NCBI RefSeq assembly: GCF_001667265.1
Contig: NZ_LZHW01000103.1
Span: 120,999 to 184,998, forward strand
Reading direction: 5' to 3'
From: Mycobacterium sp. ACS4331
Lineage (GTDB): Bacteria; Actinomycetota; Actinomycetes; Mycobacteriales; Mycobacteriaceae
DNA length: 64,000 nucleotides
Under the pieces are notes generated by a model. It was not told where the DNA came from, made no database searches, and saw only the letters and a program-made list of their open reading frames with translations. The position numbers were made by a program, and so were the translations under genes. Position 1 is the stretch's first letter, and the number at the start of each line of letters is the position of its first letter. This document shows, in pieces, positions 61,173 to 64,000 of this stretch.

Positions 61173-62657
61173 TCACACCAACGTTGCCGCGGCGTCGGTC
61201 TGCACTCGGATCTTTGCCCCTGCGATGTCGCCGCGCACCGCCGTGGCCGCGCCGTCGGCGTCCAGCAGCGCGAAGACCCGCGGCGAGTCGGGCTGGTCCG
61301 AGATCCGCACGGAGACAAACGCCTTCTCCGGGTTGCCGTCCCGACCGAACGGCGCGGTCCAGGTCTCGACTGTGCCGACACCCTCCCAGTCGACGACGGC
61401 CTCGCGGGTCGGCTCAGCGTCCACCCGGTCCTGCACGTCCTCCCAGCGGAAGCCGTCGGCCGGGGGTTCGGTGCTGTAGACGCCGAACGCGTGCTTGGTC
61501 AGGTAGCCGCCGTTGGCGGTGATCAGGCCGCGCTTACCGGGCTCGGCCGCCAGGCGCTCGGCCATGGTCGCGATGGAGTGCGACACGTAGTTGTTCCACG
61601 GACCACCTGCGAACGTGAGCCCGCCGGTCACCGTCAGGGGCCGGTTCGGGTCGTCGGTCGGGACACCGATCTCGTTGGCGGCCACCTGGACAGCGCACGG
61701 GAAGCACGAGTAGATGTCGATGAAGTCGATGTCGTCGACGCCCAGACCGGCCAGCTCCAGTGCCCGGCTCGCGCCGATCCGGATGGCCGGCGAGCGGTGG
61801 TAGTCGCGGCGTTCGGCGATCGAGTAGGTGTCGTGCGAGTCGGTGCCCGCCCACGGGAACACCCAGCGTTCCGATGGGATGCCCAGCTGCTGGGCCTTCT
61901 GCACCGAGGTCAGGATCAGCACGGCGCTCTGGTCGACCATGTTGTTGGAGTTCAGCAGCTTGGTGTACGGCCAGCTGATCATCCGATTGTCCGGGCCGGG
62001 CTCGGTGATCTCCTCGGCGGTGTAGGCCTTGTTGCTCCAGGCATGCGGGTTGGTCTGGGCCACCTCGTTGAAGCGGGCCCAGAGCTGACCGATGCGGCGA
62101 CGGTGCTCATCCTGGGTCTCACCCGCCGCGACGCGCAGCGCCTCCTCGAACCAGGGATAGACATGTGACGGCAGCAGCAGGCCCACCCGGTCCTGCGCCG
62201 GGCTGCTCATCTCGACGGCGTCATCGGCACCCGGCGGCACCGGCACCGACTCGTCCTGGCGCGTCCAGTCTGGGCGGATTCCGTTGGCCTTGAGCCGTTT
62301 CCGCGTCTTCCAGGTCTCCGCTCCGCCGATCAGCACGACCTCGTTGCGACCCGCGAGGATGTCCAGGCAGGCCTGATTGACCAGCGTCTGCGGCACGTTG
62401 CCGCCCACACCGGTGTAGCGCGTGCTCGGGTTGTCGGCACCGATCAACTGGCCCAACAGCAGGCCGGGGTCGCGGTAACGCCACGACAGCAGGTTGACCA
62501 CCCGGATGGCGTCGACGGCGGACAGCACCGCGGAATCGGCGGCCGCCCGTGCCGCGGCGGCCATCAGCGCGACCGGTTCCAGCGGATCCGGAGTGTTGTC
62601 GGCCTGATTCACCTGGCCGTAGCCGACCAGAACGGGCGTGCGGGGATCCAGAGACAT
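61173..62657 (-). CDS. thiolase-superfamily acetyl-CoA acetyltransferase-like protein
   Basis: A 494-residue thiolase-fold protein. TPVLVGYGQVNQ at the N terminus, VNQACLDILAGR with the nucleophilic Cys position, IDIYSCFPCAVQVAANEIG and TANGGYLTKHAFG near the catalytic His region. It is longer than classical thiolases and belongs to the SCP-x-like group that acts in lipid or sterol side-chain degradation. ATG at 62657 was preferred to GTG 62684, which is inside a palindrome. Length equals what I recall for Rv1867. A 14-base palindrome lies 21 bases upstream. Confidence 0.85.
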   Translation of the reverse strand: MSLDPRTPVLVGYGQVNQADNTPDPLEPVALMAAAARAAADSAVLSAVDAIRVVNLLSWRYRDPGLLLGQLIGADNPSTRYTGVGGNVPQTLVNQACLDILAGRNEVVLIGGAETWKTRKRLKANGIRPDWTRQDESVPVPPGADDAVEMSSPAQDRVGLLLPSHVYPWFEEALRVAAGETQDEHRRRIGQLWARFNEVAQTNPHAWSNKAYTAEEITEPGPDNRMISWPYTKLLNSNNMVDQSAVLILTSVQKAQQLGIPSERWVFPWAGTDSHDTYSIAERRDYHRSPAIRIGASRALELAGLGVDDIDFIDIYSCFPCAVQVAANEIGVPTDDPNRPLTVTGGLTFAGGPWNNYVSHSIATMAERLAAEPGKRGLITANGGYLTKHAFGVYSTEPPADGFRWEDVQDRVDAEPTREAVVDWEGVGTVETWTAPFGRDGNPEKAFVSVRISDQPDSPRVFALLDADGAATAVRGDIAGAKIRVQTDAAATLV

Positions 62658-62677
62658 GGAAGAGAACCTATCAGTAG

Positions 62678-62691
62678 TTGACACGTGTCAA
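62678..62691. promoter_or_regulatory. perfect palindrome in front of the thiolase-like gene
   Basis: TTGACACGTGTCAA is a perfect 14-base palindrome that overlaps the aldehyde dehydrogenase stop codon and lies 21 bases upstream of the thiolase-like ATG. Such symmetric elements are typical TetR-family operators; on the minus strand TTGACA could double as a -35 hexamer. The regulator is unknown. Confidence 0.6.
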
Positions 62692-63911
62692 GATGCAGGG
62701 CCGGTGCGGTAGATCGACTTCGTGCTGCGGAACGCGGCCAGCCCCTCGGGGCCCAATTCGCGGCCCAGACCGCTGCTCTTGACACCACCGAAGGGCGCCG
62801 CGATGTCGAGGTTGTAGGCGTTGACGCCGATGGTGCCGGTGCGCACCGCCCGCGCCACGCCGGTGGCGCGGTCGACGTCGGTGGACCACACCGTGCCGCC
62901 GAGACCGTACTCACTGTCGTTGGCCAACGCCACGGCCTGCTCGTCGCCGTCGTAGGGAATCACGGCCAGCACGGGGCCGAAGATCTCCTCCTGCGCGATG
63001 CGGTGCCGGTTGTCGACATCGGCGAACACCGTCGGCTCGATGAACCAGCCACGCGGCTGACCCTTCGGAATCGAGCCTCCTGCAACGAGTTTGGCACCAT
63101 CGGCGATGCCCGCCTCGATGTAACCCAGGATGCGCTGACGTTGCCGCTCGCTGACCACGGGCCCGATCTCGGTGGCCGGGTCAAGCGGGTCACCGACGGT
63201 CATTCCGCTGGCCAGATCCGCCAGGGCCGCGACGATCTCGTCGTAGCGTGACCGCGGTGCCAGGATCCGCGAGTTCAGATAGCAGGTCTGGCCGTTGTTG
63301 GCGAAGGACTGCGTGCGCAGCCCCTTCAGCGTCACGTCCAGATCGGCGTCGTCGAGGATGATGGCCGCCGACTTGCCGCCCAGTTCCAGGGTCACCGGTC
63401 GCAGCAGGCGCCCACACACCTCGCCGATCGCCCGGCCGGCGACCGTCGAGCCCGTGAAGGAGACCTTGTCGACGCCGGGGTGCGACACCAGGTGCTCGCC
63501 CGTGACCAGTCCGCCGGGCACGATGTTGAGCACGCCTTCGGGCAGGCCCGCCGCCGCGGCGGCCTCGCCGAAGACCATGGCATCGAGTGCGGTCTCCTGC
63601 GCGGGCTTGAGCACCACGGTGCAGCCCGCGGCCAGCGCGGGCGCCAGTTTGAACGCCGCCAGAGCCTGCGGATAGTTCCACGGCGTGATGGCCGCGACCA
63701 CACCGATGGCCTCATGGGTGACGATGGTGTGCCCGATGGCCGCGGGCCGCACCTCCTCGTCGGAAGTCGTGGTGATCAGGTCGGCGTAGTAGTTGAGCAG
63801 CAGTGCCGGGAACGCGCCGTTGGCCCCACGCGACAACGACGTCGGCATGCCGTTCTCGCGGGTCACCAGTTCGGCGGTGGTGGCGGCGCGCGACTTCAGT
63901 GCGGCCGCCAT
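62688..63911 (-). CDS. aldehyde dehydrogenase (5' end lost at window edge)
   Basis: A 407-residue aldehyde dehydrogenase missing the N-terminal 60-80 residues expected for the family. Visible: PWNYPQALAAFKLAPALAAG for NAD binding, FTGSTVAGRAIG, LELGGKSA with the general-base Glu, and NNGQTCYLNSRI with the nucleophile Cys. ATG at 63911 is only where reliable homology begins; the frame is open to 64000 but that part is pure G/C and probably not real sequence. It oxidises aldehydes to acids with NAD(P). Same strand and 30 bases from the thiolase-like gene, likely one operon. Confidence 0.88.
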   Translation of the reverse strand: MAAALKSRAATTAELVTRENGMPTSLSRGANGAFPALLLNYYADLITTTSDEEVRPAAIGHTIVTHEAIGVVAAITPWNYPQALAAFKLAPALAAGCTVVLKPAQETALDAMVFGEAAAAAGLPEGVLNIVPGGLVTGEHLVSHPGVDKVSFTGSTVAGRAIGEVCGRLLRPVTLELGGKSAAIILDDADLDVTLKGLRTQSFANNGQTCYLNSRILAPRSRYDEIVAALADLASGMTVGDPLDPATEIGPVVSERQRQRILGYIEAGIADGAKLVAGGSIPKGQPRGWFIEPTVFADVDNRHRIAQEEIFGPVLAVIPYDGDEQAVALANDSEYGLGGTVWSTDVDRATGVARAVRTGTIGVNAYNLDIAAPFGGVKSSGLGRELGPEGLAAFRSTKSIYRTGPAS

Positions 63912-64000
63912 GGCGCGGCGGGCCCCCGCGGCGGGCCGGGCGGGCCGGGGGGGGCCCCGCCGGCCGGGGGGGGCCGCCGGGGGGCCCCCCGCGGGGGCCG
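63912..64000. other. 89-base G/C-only tail
   Basis: From 63912 to the end no A or T occurs, and G and C homopolymers alternate. This is unlike coding DNA elsewhere in the window and replaces the expected 5' part of the aldehyde dehydrogenase. It is best read as a poor-quality assembly end. Confidence 0.75.

Overview
The window is about 64 kb of GC-rich (roughly two thirds G+C), densely packed chromosomal DNA from a mycobacterium, most likely a fast-growing Mycolicibacterium-type species. The evidence is the gene content: an RpfC-like resuscitation factor, a secreted MPT53/DsbE thioredoxin, the P450s CYP124, CYP125 and CYP140, FdxA, GlnA3, the IrtAB carboxymycobactin importer, F420-dependent oxidoreductases, and IdeR- and KstR-type operators. 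No gene-free gap exceeds 300 bases. I see no rRNA, tRNA, CRISPR array, insertion sequence, integrase or phage gene.

Layout. From 0 to 9 kb: an alpha/beta hydrolase cut by the window edge, a split-barrel oxidoreductase, cinA, a GyrA-like/GNAT fusion, an epoxide hydrolase, a large secreted GH2 exo-glucosaminidase-type enzyme and a KstR-boxed nitronate monooxygenase. From 9 to 18.6 kb: secreted proteins, a CYP125-FadR-fatty acid hydroxylase operon, fdxA, a CcdA-like/MPT53 thiol-redox pair, an Rpf and a threonine synthase paralogue. From 18.7 to 26.2 kb: CYP124, CYP140, a glycosyltransferase, an acyl-CoA thioesterase, an FNT channel and a dienelactone hydrolase-like lipoprotein. From 26.3 to 31.6 kb: a KstR-boxed SnoaL-like/amidohydrolase operon facing a KstR-boxed AhpD-like/glnA3/amidohydrolase operon. 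From 31.6 to 34.7 kb: an MFS exporter with an extra C-terminal domain, then bacterioferritin and Bfd, which diverge around IdeR boxes. From 34.7 to 42 kb: an enoyl-CoA hydratase and an EthD protein, an FUSC transporter, and an ABC/FtsX pair whose ATPase carries a cyclic-nucleotide-binding domain. From 42 to 48 kb: irtA-irtB behind an IdeR box, a deaminase and a GH13 enzyme. From 48 to 54.4 kb: a degenerate receptor cyclase translationally coupled to an MscS-cNMP channel, then lon behind a HAIR-like element. From 54.5 to 64 kb: an F420 oxidoreductase, small conserved genes, a ferredoxin reductase, an unusual epimerase-type fusion, a thiolase-like protein and an aldehyde dehydrogenase that runs into an 89-base G/C-only tail, probably a low-quality assembly end.

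As far as I recall H37Rv gene order, cinA, the nitronate monooxygenase, the secreted protein at 8.6 kb, rpfC, cyp140, the amidohydrolase, glnA3, the MFS exporter, bfrA, bfd, the HhH protein, the ferredoxin reductase, the 692-aa protein and the 494-aa thiolase-like protein follow the order Rv1901 down to Rv1867 with uniformly inverted orientation. Much of the rest would then be insertions into a conserved backbone. Functional themes are sterol and branched-lipid oxidation (three P450s, ferredoxin, reductase, four KstR-type boxes, a FadR-type operator), iron uptake and storage under IdeR, and cyclic-nucleotide-linked membrane functions.
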